64,000 bases of DNA from positions 1,697,501 to 1,761,500 of the forward strand of contig NZ_CP066786.1 in assembly GCF_016598595.1 (NCBI RefSeq). Reading direction: 5' to 3'. The notes beneath the pieces were generated by a model that saw only the letters and a program-made list of their open reading frames with translations, did no database searches and was not told the origin of the DNA. The DNA comes from Martelella lutilitoris (GTDB lineage: Bacteria > Pseudomonadota > Alphaproteobacteria > Rhizobiales > Rhizobiaceae). The translations under genes were made by a program, and so were the position numbers. This document shows, one piece after another, positions 19,578-29,224 of the stretch; the first letter of the stretch is position 1; each line of letters opens with the position of its first letter.

Positions 19578-20459
19578 ATGTCGACCATATTACTTCAGGC
19601 GCTCCTGAACGGGATCGCGAGCGGCGCAGTCTACGGGCTGATTGCCCTGGGCCTCAGCCTCCAGTTCGGCGTGATGAAAATCATCAATTTCGCCCACGGC
19701 TCATTCCTGATGATCGCGATGTATATCGCGGTCTGGGCGACCCGCAGCCTCGGGCTGCATCCTCTCGCCGTCATCGTTCCCGTCGCTGCCATCCTGTTTG
19801 TCGCCGGCTATTACATCCAGCGCTTCATGATCGAGCCGATCTACGCCAAGGAAGCAACCCGGGAGCCGATCGGGGTGCTGATCTTCACCACCGGCCTCTG
19901 GATTTTCCTCGATCACCTGTTCCTGATGATTGCGGGGCCGGATTACCAGGTCATGTCCGGCAACTGGTCGAACGAGATCGTCCTGATCGGTGACCTGATC
20001 TTCTCGCTGCCGCAGATCGCGGGCTTTGTCATCGCCACATTGGTGACGATCGGCGTGATCATCTATCTGGGCAAGACCCGCAGCGGCCGCATGATCCGCG
20101 CGACCGGCCAGGACCGGGAAGCCGCAAGCGTGCTCGGCATCGACAGCGCCCATGTCTACCAGATGTCCTTCGCAATCGGCCTCGCGGTCGTCGGCGTCGC
20201 CGGTTGTCTGCTGGTGCCGCTTTATCCGGTAAACCCGTTCGTGGGCGACATTTTCGGCCTGCGCGCCTTCATCATCGTCGTACTGGGCGGCATGGGGTCG
20301 ATCGGCGGCGCGTTCTGGGGCGGGATCATCATTGGCATTCTCGAATCCGTCGGCGCGCAGTTCGTGCCCGTATCCTTCGCCGAAGCCCTGATCTTCATCG
20401 TATTTCTCGCCGTACTCTACGTCCGGCCGGCGGGTCTGTTTGGACTGGAGCGCGAATGA
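19578..20459 (+). CDS. livH: ABC permease, LivH family
   Basis: A 293-residue inner-membrane permease. LLNGIASGAVYGLIALGLSL and the following FGVMKIINFAHGS are hallmarks of LivH. Length is typical. It forms the membrane channel with the LivM-like protein encoded next, which it overlaps by four bases (ATGA). The name is used for family and order (livH-livM-livG-livF), not as proof that leucine is the substrate. Confidence 0.94.
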   Translation: MSTILLQALLNGIASGAVYGLIALGLSLQFGVMKIINFAHGSFLMIAMYIAVWATRSLGLHPLAVIVPVAAILFVAGYYIQRFMIEPIYAKEATREPIGVLIFTTGLWIFLDHLFLMIAGPDYQVMSGNWSNEIVLIGDLIFSLPQIAGFVIATLVTIGVIIYLGKTRSGRMIRATGQDREAASVLGIDSAHVYQMSFAIGLAVVGVAGCLLVPLYPVNPFVGDIFGLRAFIIVVLGGMGSIGGAFWGGIIIGILESVGAQFVPVSFAEALIFIVFLAVLYVRPAGLFGLERE

Positions 20460-21457
20460 CCATGCCATCGAAACTGCTTATCGGAGGCCTTGTCGCGGTT
20501 CTTGTCCTTGGCATTCCCTTCGTCTTTTCCAATCCTTACTCGCTCTCGATCGTCATTCTGGTTCTGCTCTACGCCTATCTTGCCTATGCCTGGAACCTGA
20601 TCGGCGGTATCGGCGGTCAGCTCTCGCTCGGCCATGCGGCCTGGTTCGGCATCGGTGCCTATAGTTCCACCGTGCTGTTCATCGATTTCGGACTCACCCC
20701 ATGGATCGGCATGCTCGCCGGCGCGGTGATCGCCGGCGCACTGGCCGCCCTCATCGGGCTGCCCTGCTTCCGGCTTCGGGGCGCCTATTTCGCGCTGGCG
20801 ACGATTGCCGCCACCATGGTTCTGCGCATCATCGTGGAAAATACGCACGGTCTGCTCGGCGGACCGCGCGGACTGGAGGTAACGCTGCTGCGCGACGCGC
20901 CGGCGATGTTCCAGCACACCCGCAAGGAATTCTATTACGCCGTGGCGGTGGTGATGGTCGCTGTCGCCTTCCTGATCAACCGTGCCGTCCTGCGCTCGCG
21001 TTTCGGCGCCTATCTGACCGCGATCAGAAATGACCAGGAGGCAGCCCTCGCGCTCGGCGTCAATGTCAGGCGCTACAAGCTCATGGCCTATGTGCTGAGC
21101 GCCGCCATGACTGCGATCGGCGGAACCTTCTATGCCCAGTTCGTGCTGTTCATCAGCCCGGAAAAGGTCTTTGGCGTGGCGCTCAGCGTTCAGATCGCCG
21201 TCGTCTGCATCATCGGCGGGCGGGGCACGCTGTGGGGTCCGATGTTCGGCGCCGTCCTGCTGCTTCTCGGCGAAGAGGCGGCCCGCCGTTTCACCGGCGG
21301 CATCGTCGGCGCCGACATGTTGCTCTACGGCCTGATTCTGATGCTGGTCATCGCCTTTGAACCGCGCGGCCTCGTCGCAATTTTCGGCCGCATCGCCGCG
21401 TCACTTTCCCGTTCAAAAACAAGACCCTCTCTGGAGAAGAATGATGGCGCTGCTTGA
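20456..21457 (+). CDS. livM: ABC permease, LivM family
   Basis: A 333-residue inner-membrane permease starting MTMPSKLLIGG at the ATGA overlap with livH. The frame is open further upstream to 20204, but that lies inside livH. LivM features are the YAYLAYAWNLIGGIGGQLSLGHA segment and GRGTLWGPMFGA near the C terminus. The last residues overlap the start of the livG-like gene by 14 to 17 bases. Confidence 0.94.
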   Translation: MTMPSKLLIGGLVAVLVLGIPFVFSNPYSLSIVILVLLYAYLAYAWNLIGGIGGQLSLGHAAWFGIGAYSSTVLFIDFGLTPWIGMLAGAVIAGALAALIGLPCFRLRGAYFALATIAATMVLRIIVENTHGLLGGPRGLEVTLLRDAPAMFQHTRKEFYYAVAVVMVAVAFLINRAVLRSRFGAYLTAIRNDQEAALALGVNVRRYKLMAYVLSAAMTAIGGTFYAQFVLFISPEKVFGVALSVQIAVVCIIGGRGTLWGPMFGAVLLLLGEEAARRFTGGIVGADMLLYGLILMLVIAFEPRGLVAIFGRIAASLSRSKTRPSLEKNDGAA

Positions 21458-22163
21458 ATTTCGCAATGTTGCCAAAACCTTCGGCGGGATGACGGCCATC
21501 AGGGACATGTCGTTCGAGGTTGAAAACGGCGAGATCGTCGGCCTGATCGGCCCCAACGGCGCCGGCAAGACCACCCTGTTCTCGATCGCATCCGGCTTTC
21601 TGAAGCCGACCCGCGGCAGTGTCCATTTCGACGGCAGGCCGATCGACCGGCTTTCGCCGCCGGCGATCTGCCGGATGGGCCTGTGCAGGACATTCCAGAT
21701 CGTCCGCCCCTTCGGCGACATGACGGTGCTGGAAAACGTCGCGATCGGCGCCTTTCTGCGCCATCCCGGTCGCCCTGAGGCCGAAAGGCTGGCGATGGCC
21801 GTGCTGGAGCGTGTCGGGCTTGCCGGCCGCGCCACCCAGCGCGCCCGAACGCTGACGCTTGCCGGGCGCAAGCGGCTGGAGGTGGCCAAGGCGCTGGCCA
21901 CCGAACCGCGCATCCTGCTGCTTGACGAGGTCATGGCGGGGCTGACCACGGTGGAGACGGCTGCAATGCTCGACCTGCTGCGCAATCTCGCGGCGGACGG
22001 GCTTTCCGTGCTGCTGATCGAACACAACATGCATGCGGTGATGAGCGTTTCCGACCGCATCGTCGTGCTGCACCACGGCGTCAAGATCGGCGACGGCCTG
22101 CCTGCCGATGTCGCGGCCGATCAGACGGTGATTGCGGCCTATCTGGGAGGGGACGATGACTGA
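21441..22163 (+). CDS. livG: ABC ATP-binding protein, LivG family
   Basis: A 240-residue ATPase with Walker A GPNGAGKT at 37-44. The signature region is unusual, reading LTLAGRKRLEVAKAL instead of an LSGGQ or LSYGQ form, and Walker B continues as DEVMAGL instead of DEPxAGL. Both changes occur in a subset of this family, so I do not take them as loss of function. The start is one of two adjacent ATGs (21441 or 21444) after GGAGAAGA, inside the end of livM. An upstream start at 21357 would lie within livM. Confidence 0.92.
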   Translation: MMALLEFRNVAKTFGGMTAIRDMSFEVENGEIVGLIGPNGAGKTTLFSIASGFLKPTRGSVHFDGRPIDRLSPPAICRMGLCRTFQIVRPFGDMTVLENVAIGAFLRHPGRPEAERLAMAVLERVGLAGRATQRARTLTLAGRKRLEVAKALATEPRILLLDEVMAGLTTVETAAMLDLLRNLAADGLSVLLIEHNMHAVMSVSDRIVVLHHGVKIGDGLPADVAADQTVIAAYLGGDDD

Positions 22164-22869
22164 TATCCTCGAAATTCGACGCCTCCATTCCGGTTATGGC
22201 GATATCCGCATTCTGGAAGAGATCTCGCTGTCGGTTGCGGCCGGCGAGATCGTCAGCATTCTCGGCGCCAACGGGGCCGGCAAGACCACGCTGATCCGCA
22301 CGGTCATGGGCACCTTGCCCGCAACGTCCGGCGAGATACGGTTCATGGGCGAGGTCATATCCGGAAAGCCCGCCCACCAGATCGCCCGGCTCGGGATCGC
22401 CCAGGTGATGGAGGGCCGCCGGCTGTTCCCGCACATGAATGTCGAGGAAAACCTGTTCGTCGGCGGCGACATCCTGAAAGACGGGAGCAAGACCCGCAGC
22501 AATCTCGAATGGATCTATTCGCTGTTTCCGCGCCTGAAGGAAAGGCGGCGCCAGCTTGCGCGTTCCTTCAGCGGCGGCGAACAGCAGATGCTGGCAATCG
22601 GCCGCGCGCTGATGACCTCGCCGAAACTGCTCCTGCTCGATGAGCCCTCCATCGGCCTTGCCCCGGTCATGGTCAAGGACATCTTCGCCAAACTGCCGGC
22701 GATCAACAGCGAGGGCGTGACGATCCTGCTGGTGGAACAGGACGTGAAACGATCGCTCAAGCTCGCATCGCGCGGCTACGTCATCGAGCATGGCCGGATC
22801 GTGATGGCCGGCACCAGCGAACACCTTCTCGACGATGACGGCCTGCGCAAGGCCTATCTGGGACTTTGA
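22156..22869 (+). CDS. livF: ABC ATP-binding protein, LivF family
   Basis: A 237-residue ATPase with Walker A GANGAGKTT at 37-45, signature FSGGEQQMLAIGRAL and Walker B LLLLDEPSIGLAP. It pairs with the LivG-like ATPase. The ATG at 22156 lies behind GGGAGGGGACG and overlaps the livG stop by eight bases; the earlier in-frame ATG at 22132 lies within livG. Ends nine bases before the acyl-CoA ligase gene. Confidence 0.94.
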   Translation: MTDILEIRRLHSGYGDIRILEEISLSVAAGEIVSILGANGAGKTTLIRTVMGTLPATSGEIRFMGEVISGKPAHQIARLGIAQVMEGRRLFPHMNVEENLFVGGDILKDGSKTRSNLEWIYSLFPRLKERRRQLARSFSGGEQQMLAIGRALMTSPKLLLLDEPSIGLAPVMVKDIFAKLPAINSEGVTILLVEQDVKRSLKLASRGYVIEHGRIVMAGTSEHLLDDDGLRKAYLGL

Positions 22870-22878
22870 GGTAAACCC

Positions 22879-24384
22879 ATGCTGACACTTTCCGACGCGC
22901 TTGCCGCCAATGCCGTCAAATGGCCGGACGCCGTCTGCCTTGCCGATGCGCACCGGCAGTTCACATTTGCAGAATTGCATGCGCGGACAAACCGGCTCGC
23001 CAACGGCCTTCTCGCCATGGGGGCCCGACCGGGGGACGCCATAGCCGTCTATGCACGCAATTCGATCGAATATATGGAGCTCTTCCATGTTGCAGCCCGG
23101 CTCGGCATGCGCCTCGTCACGCTCAATTTCTGGCTCAGAACCACGGAAATGGCCGTGTTGCTGGAACACTCGGACGCCCGTTTCCTGGTGATCGGTGAAA
23201 GCGCGCAGAACGAGATCGCGGCTAACCGGCGCCTGTTTCCCCAGGTCGAGCGTGTCCTGGTGATCGGAAACCCGGTCATCGGAGACGCCCTCTCATGGGC
23301 AAGCCTCCTGGAGGAGGCAGCCGATGATGATCCGGCGATAACGGTCGACCCGCTGGCGCCGTACTGGATGATGTACACCTCCGGCACGACCGGAAACCCG
23401 AAGGGTCTCCATCGCTCCTTCCAGCGCACGGCAATGTGCATCTGGGCGGGCATTATCGAATTCGGCTACACACGCCACGACCGTTTTCTGGCGCTTTCGC
23501 CGTTCTTCCACGGGGTGCATTTCATGCCGCTGATGGTGCTGGCGGCCGGCGGCAGCATCTACATCGAACCGGAATTCAACGCAGCGCGCGTGCTCGAGAC
23601 CATCGAAACGCAAGGGATCACGGCCACCTTCATGGTGCCGACCATGCTGAACCTCTTGCTGCAGGAGCCGCGTTTCGCCGAAACCGATTTTTCCGCATTG
23701 CGTTCGGTCGTCACGGGCGGGGCGGCGCTGTCGACTGCAACCAAGACCCGCATGCTGGAGGCGATGGGGCCGGTGCTCCATGAATTCTACGGCGCCAGCG
23801 AAAGCGGCTTCATAACGGTTCTGCACCCGCAAGACCAGTGGCGCAAGGAGCGCTGCTGCGGCCAGCCCTGTTTCGGCGCCGAAGTCCAGATCCGCGACGA
23901 GCAGGGCCGCCCCCTTCCTGCCGGCGAAATCGGCGAGGTGTTCTCGCGCTGCGAAGGCCGTTTCGACGCCTATTACAAGGATGAGGCCCGCACCGCCGCG
24001 GTTCTCGACAATGGCTGGTTCACCGCCGGCGATCTCGGCCGGATGGATAAGGAAGGTTTCGTCTATATCGTCGATCGCAAATCCGACCTGATCATCAGCG
24101 GCGGCGAAAATGTCTATCCGCGCGAAATCGAAGACGTGCTCTCGAGCCACCCCGGCATTCTGGAATGCGCGGTGGTGGGCATGCCCGATCCGGTCTGGGG
24201 CGAGATGGTCGTGGCCGTCATCGTCCGAGACGGCGCGGCGGGGCCGAATGCCGAACAGGTGATCGCCTATTGTTCCGAGCGGCTTGCCGGCTTCAAGCGG
24301 CCGCGCCGGGTCGAATTCGTTTCTTCTCTCCCGAAAAATGCTTCCGGCAAGATCCTGAAGCGCGAACTGAAGAATAACCTTTAG
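22879..24384 (+). CDS. AMP-dependent acyl-CoA synthetase/ligase (ANL superfamily)
   Basis: A 501-residue enzyme activating a carboxylic acid to its acyl-AMP and then CoA thioester. The P-loop-like motif YTSGTTGNPKG is at 166-176, FYGASESG follows, and the hinge/core motif GWFTAGDLGRMD precedes the C-terminal domain with the catalytic Lys at about 491 in NASGKILKR. It directly follows livF, so the imported compound, or a product released from it, is probably a carboxylic acid. Family members include fatty, aromatic and carnitine-type ligases; I cannot choose between them. Confidence 0.93.
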   Translation: MLTLSDALAANAVKWPDAVCLADAHRQFTFAELHARTNRLANGLLAMGARPGDAIAVYARNSIEYMELFHVAARLGMRLVTLNFWLRTTEMAVLLEHSDARFLVIGESAQNEIAANRRLFPQVERVLVIGNPVIGDALSWASLLEEAADDDPAITVDPLAPYWMMYTSGTTGNPKGLHRSFQRTAMCIWAGIIEFGYTRHDRFLALSPFFHGVHFMPLMVLAAGGSIYIEPEFNAARVLETIETQGITATFMVPTMLNLLLQEPRFAETDFSALRSVVTGGAALSTATKTRMLEAMGPVLHEFYGASESGFITVLHPQDQWRKERCCGQPCFGAEVQIRDEQGRPLPAGEIGEVFSRCEGRFDAYYKDEARTAAVLDNGWFTAGDLGRMDKEGFVYIVDRKSDLIISGGENVYPREIEDVLSSHPGILECAVVGMPDPVWGEMVVAVIVRDGAAGPNAEQVIAYCSERLAGFKRPRRVEFVSSLPKNASGKILKRELKNNL

Positions 24385-24403
24385 CATACCAGGAGTTCAA
24401 TCA

Positions 24404-25567
24404 ATGCAGGTTCATATCGATTTCCAGAAGCGTCTCGCGCGCTTCCAGTCCATGCTGCGCGAACAGGGCATCGACGTCCTCGTCGGCACGCGTCTGAAGA
24501 CCATCACCCACGTCTCCGGCGGCTTCGTGCCGTGGCGCAGCGTCGTGATCGTTCCGGCCGAGGGCGAGATCCAGCTCGTTACCGTCAACATGGATGCGCC
24601 GCGCATTCTCGCCGAGGGCTGGCTCGAGAATGTCGTCGGCTATGGCCGCCATTCGATGATCGAGATGGCCGTGCGCCGTATCCGCGAACTCGGCCTGCAC
24701 GCCGGCCGGGTGGCCGTCGAGGACGGTTATTCCTGGTATCTGCCCGAAGGCATGATCACCAGGCATGAATACACGACGCTCGAGGCCGCCTTGCCCGAGG
24801 CCGAACTGACCAACCTGACCAAGCCGATCGATCACCTGATGCTTATCAAGGAGCCCGAGCAGATTGCGCTGATGCGGCAGGCAACCGCCATCACCGACGC
24901 CGCGCAGGAAGCGGTTCGCCGCGTCGCGCGTCCGGGCATGGCCGAGACGGAGATCGCCGGCATTGCCGAGCAGGCGGCGCGCGACCTCGGCAGCGAATTC
25001 GCCTGGACATTCACGGGCGGCCAGGAGATCGCTTCCGGCCACCGCACATGGACCGGGGCCTGCACGCCCTCGACCCGCAAGGTCGTCCAGCGCGGCGAGT
25101 TCCTGTTGATCGACCTGCACGCCATGTATGAAATGATGCTCGGCGATGTCTCCCACAACGCCATCATGGGCAAGCCGACGGCGGAGCAGCAGAAGCTGAT
25201 CGATGCCTATGTGGAAAGCTGCCACTATCTGACCGCGGCGCTTAAACCCGGTCGCACGATCGGCGACGTCGCCGGCGATGTCCGCCGCTTCACGGTCGAA
25301 AAGGGCTGGGGCGACATGATCCGCGGCTTCGGCCACGGCATCGGCGCCTTCGGCAATGAATGGTATCCGTCCTTCACCGACTTCGCGATGGAATATGTCA
25401 GCGAGCCCGACTACGTGATGCAGCCCGGCTTCATGGAAATCATCGCGCTCACCTGCAACCTGCCGGGCGTCGGCGGCCTGCGCTACGAGCGCGCCTGGGT
25501 GATCACCGAGGACGGCGCGGAGTGCATGTCGAAAACGCCGATCGAGCCCTGGGTCTACGAAGGCTGA
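24404..25567 (+). CDS. M24 family metallopeptidase (Xaa-Pro aminopeptidase/creatinase-like)
   Basis: A 387-residue pita-bread-fold protein. The N-terminal creatinase domain (about 1-140) is followed by the catalytic domain. The M24 ligands are all visible: Asp in LLIDLHAMYE, Asp in MLGDVSHN, His in GFGHGIGAF, Glu in PGFMEIIAL and Glu in RYERAWVIT. It therefore looks like a real metal-dependent hydrolase rather than a dead relative. Members cleave Xaa-Pro peptides, creatine or related C-N bonds. In this operon it may release a carboxylic acid from an amide or peptide-like substrate for the acyl-CoA ligase. Confidence 0.92.
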   Translation: MQVHIDFQKRLARFQSMLREQGIDVLVGTRLKTITHVSGGFVPWRSVVIVPAEGEIQLVTVNMDAPRILAEGWLENVVGYGRHSMIEMAVRRIRELGLHAGRVAVEDGYSWYLPEGMITRHEYTTLEAALPEAELTNLTKPIDHLMLIKEPEQIALMRQATAITDAAQEAVRRVARPGMAETEIAGIAEQAARDLGSEFAWTFTGGQEIASGHRTWTGACTPSTRKVVQRGEFLLIDLHAMYEMMLGDVSHNAIMGKPTAEQQKLIDAYVESCHYLTAALKPGRTIGDVAGDVRRFTVEKGWGDMIRGFGHGIGAFGNEWYPSFTDFAMEYVSEPDYVMQPGFMEIIALTCNLPGVGGLRYERAWVITEDGAECMSKTPIEPWVYEG

Positions 25568-25596
25568 TCTGACGCTTTGTCAAGAAGGAGGACGAG

Positions 25597-27021
25597 ATGA
25601 TGAATTACGACAGCTTCTACATCGGCGGCGCCTGGGCTCCGCCAGAGGGAACGGGCGAATTTGTCATCGCCAGTCCCGCGCGCCTGGAGCCGGTGGGCAG
25701 AGTGCCCGCCGGTTCCCCCGCCGATGTCGCCAGGGCCGTCAGCGACGCGCGCGGGGCATTTGCGACGTGGTCGGCAACCACCGGCCCCGAACGTGGCGCC
25801 ATCCTTGCGCGCGCCGCCGAACTGCTCGAGGGCCGCCGCGAGGACATCGCGCAGTTGATAACGAGCGAAGTCGGCATGCCGATCAAGATGAGCCGGGCGA
25901 TCCAGGCAGGATTGCCGCTCGAGGCATGGAAACGCTATGCCGAGCGCGCCAAAACCCATGCCTTCGAGACCCGGCTTGCAAATTCGCGCATTCTTCAGGT
26001 TCCCGTCGGCGTCGTTGCCTGTATCACGCCCTGGAACTATCCGCTGCATCAGGTAACGGCAAAGGTCGCGGCCGCGCTCGCCGCCGGCTGCACGGTCGTC
26101 CTGAAGCCCTCCGAGGTCGCGCCGCTCAGCGCCTTCCTGCTCGCCGAGGCGCTTGACCAGGCCGGCCTGCCCGCCGGCGTGTTCAACCTCGTCGTGGGGG
26201 ATGGCGAAAGCGTTGGCGAGGCGCTGGTGACGAACCCGGACGTGGACATGATCTCGTTTACCGGCTCCACTGCTGTCGGCAAGCGCATCGCCCGGCTGGC
26301 GGCCGAAAACCTGACGCGTGTGTCGCTGGAACTCGGCGGCAAGTCCGCCGCCGTCGTTCTCGAGGATGGCGACCTGGAGCGCGCCGTCAAGAACACCGTC
26401 AGTGCCTGCTTTTTGAACGGCGGACAGACCTGTTCGGCGCTGACGCGCCTGCTGGTGCCGGAAAGCCGCTATGAAGAGGCGAGGGCGATCGCGGCAAAGG
26501 CGGCAAGCCGCTTCGTTCCCGGCGATCCGCTTGACGATCAGACCCGGCTTGGCCCGCTGGTTTCCGAACGCCAGAAAAACAGGGTGCTCGACTATATCGG
26601 CAAGGGGATCGAAAGCGGCGCGGAGCTGGTTGCAGGCGGTCTCGAACCGGTTGACGGTCCCGGCCACTTCGTGCGCGCGACGGTGTTCGGACGTGTCGAT
26701 CCCGCAAGCGCCATCGCCCAGGAGGAAATTTTCGGGCCCGTATTGTCGATCATCTGCTATCGCGACGAGGATGATGCGCTGGCGATTGCCAATGGAACGA
26801 AGTATGGGCTTGCCGGCGCGGTCTGGTCTCGGGATGAGGCGCGCGCGCAAGGCTTCGCCGCGCGTATGGAGACCGGACAGATCGATATCAATGGCGCGCC
26901 CTTTAACCTGGACGCCCCGTTCGGCGGCTTCAGGCACTCCGGCTATGGCCGTGAAAACGGCCCCTACGGATTGTCCGAGTTCCTCGAGGAGCGTGCCCTG
27001 CAATTGCCGCAGGATGCCTGA
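25597..27021 (+). CDS. NAD(P)-dependent aldehyde dehydrogenase
   Basis: A 474-residue enzyme with catalytic Cys279 in GGQTCSAL and general-base Glu245 in LELGGKSAA; ITPWNYPLHQ marks the cofactor-binding region. It oxidises an aldehyde to the acid in the cytoplasm. It lies 29 bases after the M24 peptidase gene behind AAGGAGGACGAG and seems to be the last gene of the TetR-controlled operon. Together with the acyl-CoA ligase it suggests a route aldehyde to acid to acyl-CoA. The substrate is not evident. Confidence 0.95.
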   Translation: MMNYDSFYIGGAWAPPEGTGEFVIASPARLEPVGRVPAGSPADVARAVSDARGAFATWSATTGPERGAILARAAELLEGRREDIAQLITSEVGMPIKMSRAIQAGLPLEAWKRYAERAKTHAFETRLANSRILQVPVGVVACITPWNYPLHQVTAKVAAALAAGCTVVLKPSEVAPLSAFLLAEALDQAGLPAGVFNLVVGDGESVGEALVTNPDVDMISFTGSTAVGKRIARLAAENLTRVSLELGGKSAAVVLEDGDLERAVKNTVSACFLNGGQTCSALTRLLVPESRYEEARAIAAKAASRFVPGDPLDDQTRLGPLVSERQKNRVLDYIGKGIESGAELVAGGLEPVDGPGHFVRATVFGRVDPASAIAQEEIFGPVLSIICYRDEDDALAIANGTKYGLAGAVWSRDEARAQGFAARMETGQIDINGAPFNLDAPFGGFRHSGYGRENGPYGLSEFLEERALQLPQDA

Positions 27022-27102
27022 TCAGGACCAGGTGGACGGCTTCATGGCGGCCGTCCAGTCTGCCGAAGCCAACCTGTCGGCCGAATGAACCAGACCGAAC
27101 CA

Positions 27103-27134
27103 TGCGGGCGGGCGCGCATATGCGTCTGCCCGCA
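27103..27134. other. Nested inverted repeat in the intergenic region
   Basis: TGCGGGC (27103-27109) pairs with GCCCGCA (27128-27134), and the interior contains the palindrome CGCATATGCG (27115-27124). It follows the aldehyde dehydrogenase gene by about 80 bases and may end that operon, although no U-run follows. Confidence 0.4.
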
Positions 27135-27215
27135 CGCGGCGTGGCGAACACGCCTGATGACCCTTGAGGAAGGGATGACGACCGCTTTTTTGAAGTTCGC
27201 CTGACGGCGGAACTG

Positions 27216-27458
27216 GTGACGGCATTGCGCGCCATCAGGGGCACCGTCAAGTTCGCCGACGCCCTCGTGGTCGGCTTGACGACACCGCCGGTCGGCTCCT
27301 GTCATTTTGCCGCAGCCAGCGTCAGCAAGCTCTGGATCGAAACCATAAGTCCTGCCATGCTGCCGTTCCATGCGATTCAGGTCGTTTTCCTGCTCACGCT
27401 TGGTCTTGTGCCGGAAATCTCGCTCGCCCCGCCGCGGATGGCTGGCTTCAACAATTGA
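27216..27458 (+). pseudogene. Remnant of a TRAP transporter large permease (DctM C terminus)
   Basis: About 70 codons are recognisable as the extreme C terminus of a DctM/SiaT-type permease. They read GLTTPPVGSCHFAAASVS, an isoleucine-rich helix, then LLTLGLVPEISLAPP. The same region of the intact DctM at 40324 reads MITPPIGLNLFVTSG and VTYVPSISTALP. The remaining 350 or more residues and the partner DctQ/DctP genes are missing. I interpret it as debris of a TRAP operon that once belonged to the adjacent dihydroxyacetone kinase. The frame is open from 27168, but residues before about 27250 are not recognisable. Confidence 0.75.
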
Positions 27459-27480
27459 CATTTTACACAGGCAAAAGCCC

Positions 27481-29217
27481 ATGAAAAAACTCATCAACGA
27501 TCCGCGCCGTCTGGTTCGCGAAGTGCTCGAAGGGATTTTGGACACCACGCCCGGTCTCGCGCTTCTCGACACGGAAAACGTTCTTGTCCGCTGGGATGAT
27601 CGTCCCGTGGATGAGCGACCGGTCGCCGTGCTTTCGGGCGGTGGCAGCGGCCATGAACCCGGACATGCCGGCTATGTCGGCATGGGCATGCTGGCCGGCG
27701 CGATTGCCGGCGATGTCTTCACGTCTCCGAGCGTCGACGCCGTTCTCGCCGGCATCAAGGCCGTCGCCGGGCCGCGCGGCGCGGTGCTTATCGTCAAGAA
27801 CTATACCGGTGACCGCCTCAATTTCGGCCTGGCCGCGGAAATGGCCACGGCACAGGGTATTCCCACCGAAATCGTCGTTGTTGCCGATGACGTGGCGCTG
27901 AGGGACACAGTTGCGCCCGAGCGCCGCCGCGGCATTGCCGGTACAGTTCTTGTGCACAAGGTTGCGGGAAGCGCTGCCGAACGCGGCCTGCCGGTCGATG
28001 AGGTTGCGGCGCTGGCGCGCCAAGCGGCTGAGGCCGTCGGCACCATGGGCGTGGCGCTTGGCGCCTGCACTGTGCCCTCCATCGGCAAGCCGGGCTTCGC
28101 CCTCGGGGAACAGGAGATTGAAATCGGTCTCGGCATTCATGGGGAGAAGGGCGTCGAGCGGGTCCCCATGCAATCTGCCGACGCCCTCGTTGATCGCATG
28201 GTTGACGCCATCGTCGCCGACAAGGCGCTTGACCGCGATCGGCGGGTTGCCATTCTCGTCAACGGCCTTGGCGCAACACCGCCGATCGAGTTGACTGTCG
28301 TCGCGAGGCGTGCTCTGGCGCGCGCCCGCGAAGCGGGGCTGCGCGTCGAGCGCCTCTATTGCGGCGTCTATCTATCCGCCCTCGACATGCCGGGCTGCTC
28401 CATCAGCATTCTGCCACTGACGGATGCGTTGCTTGCCGCGCTTGACGCGCCCACCGAAGTGCGCGCCTGGGGCGGTGACGGCAGGATCGCGTCTGAACGT
28501 CGCATCCTCGCCGCGCCGGCAACAAGCACCGTGACGAGGGCGTATGCGAAGGGTGATCAGGCCGAACAGATCCGTGCCTGCGCACTGGCGGTCGCGCGCG
28601 AACTGACCGCCGCCGAAACCCTTCTCGCCGATCTCGACAGCCAGGCCGGCGATGGCGATCTGGGCGCCAGCATGGTGCGTGGCGCCGAAGCAATCCGTGC
28701 CCTGTCCGAGACCGCCTTCAATACACCCGAATCCGCCTGCGCGGAGATCGGGGACGCGCTCCGGCGGGCCATCGCCGGGAGTTCGGGCCCATTTTATGCT
28801 GTAGGGCTTGTTCGCGCGGCCAGCGCCCTGCAGGGTAAGGCCGAAGCCTCGGCCCGGGACTGGTCCGCCGCCTTCTCTGCCGCGGTCGATGCTGTCGAGC
28901 AACTCGGTGGCGCTCGGGTCGGAAACCGTACAATGATCGATGCCCTGCGTCCGGCTGCCGATGCCTTGGCGAAGGGCCTTGCCGACGGCGCCGAGCCTCT
29001 TGACGCATTCCAAGCCGCTGTCACAGCCACACAATCCGGCGCCGATGCAACTGCCGAGATGCAACCCTCGCTCGGACGTGCAGCGTATCTCGGCGATCGT
29101 GCCAAAGGCGTGAAGGACGGGGGCGCTGTCGCAGTCTCACTGTGGCTCAAGGCCATTTCGGACGAGATTGCCAGGTCTCGGGAACAGAAAGGAGGACCGG
29201 GGAATCTGCCCGGTTGA
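27481..29217 (+). CDS. Dihydroxyacetone kinase, ATP-dependent DhaK-DhaL fusion
   Basis: The 578-residue protein joins a DhaK domain (about 1-330) and a DhaL domain (about 355-578), as in single-chain ATP-dependent dihydroxyacetone kinases. DhaK shows GGGSGHEPGHAGYVG (53-67) and the active-site His220 in GLGIHGEKGVER, expected to bind the ketone covalently. DhaL shows the Mg-ADP ligands DLDSQAGDGD (384-393). Start is the ATG at 27481; the frame extends to 27370 but only into the TRAP remnant. It may phosphorylate dihydroxyacetone or a ketotetrose such as erythrulose. Flanking partner genes are decayed, so its present role is uncertain. Confidence 0.93.
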   Translation: MKKLINDPRRLVREVLEGILDTTPGLALLDTENVLVRWDDRPVDERPVAVLSGGGSGHEPGHAGYVGMGMLAGAIAGDVFTSPSVDAVLAGIKAVAGPRGAVLIVKNYTGDRLNFGLAAEMATAQGIPTEIVVVADDVALRDTVAPERRRGIAGTVLVHKVAGSAAERGLPVDEVAALARQAAEAVGTMGVALGACTVPSIGKPGFALGEQEIEIGLGIHGEKGVERVPMQSADALVDRMVDAIVADKALDRDRRVAILVNGLGATPPIELTVVARRALARAREAGLRVERLYCGVYLSALDMPGCSISILPLTDALLAALDAPTEVRAWGGDGRIASERRILAAPATSTVTRAYAKGDQAEQIRACALAVARELTAAETLLADLDSQAGDGDLGASMVRGAEAIRALSETAFNTPESACAEIGDALRRAIAGSSGPFYAVGLVRAASALQGKAEASARDWSAAFSAAVDAVEQLGGARVGNRTMIDALRPAADALAKGLADGAEPLDAFQAAVTATQSGADATAEMQPSLGRAAYLGDRAKGVKDGGAVAVSLWLKAISDEIARSREQKGGPGNLPG

Positions 29218-29224
29218 GACAAGG

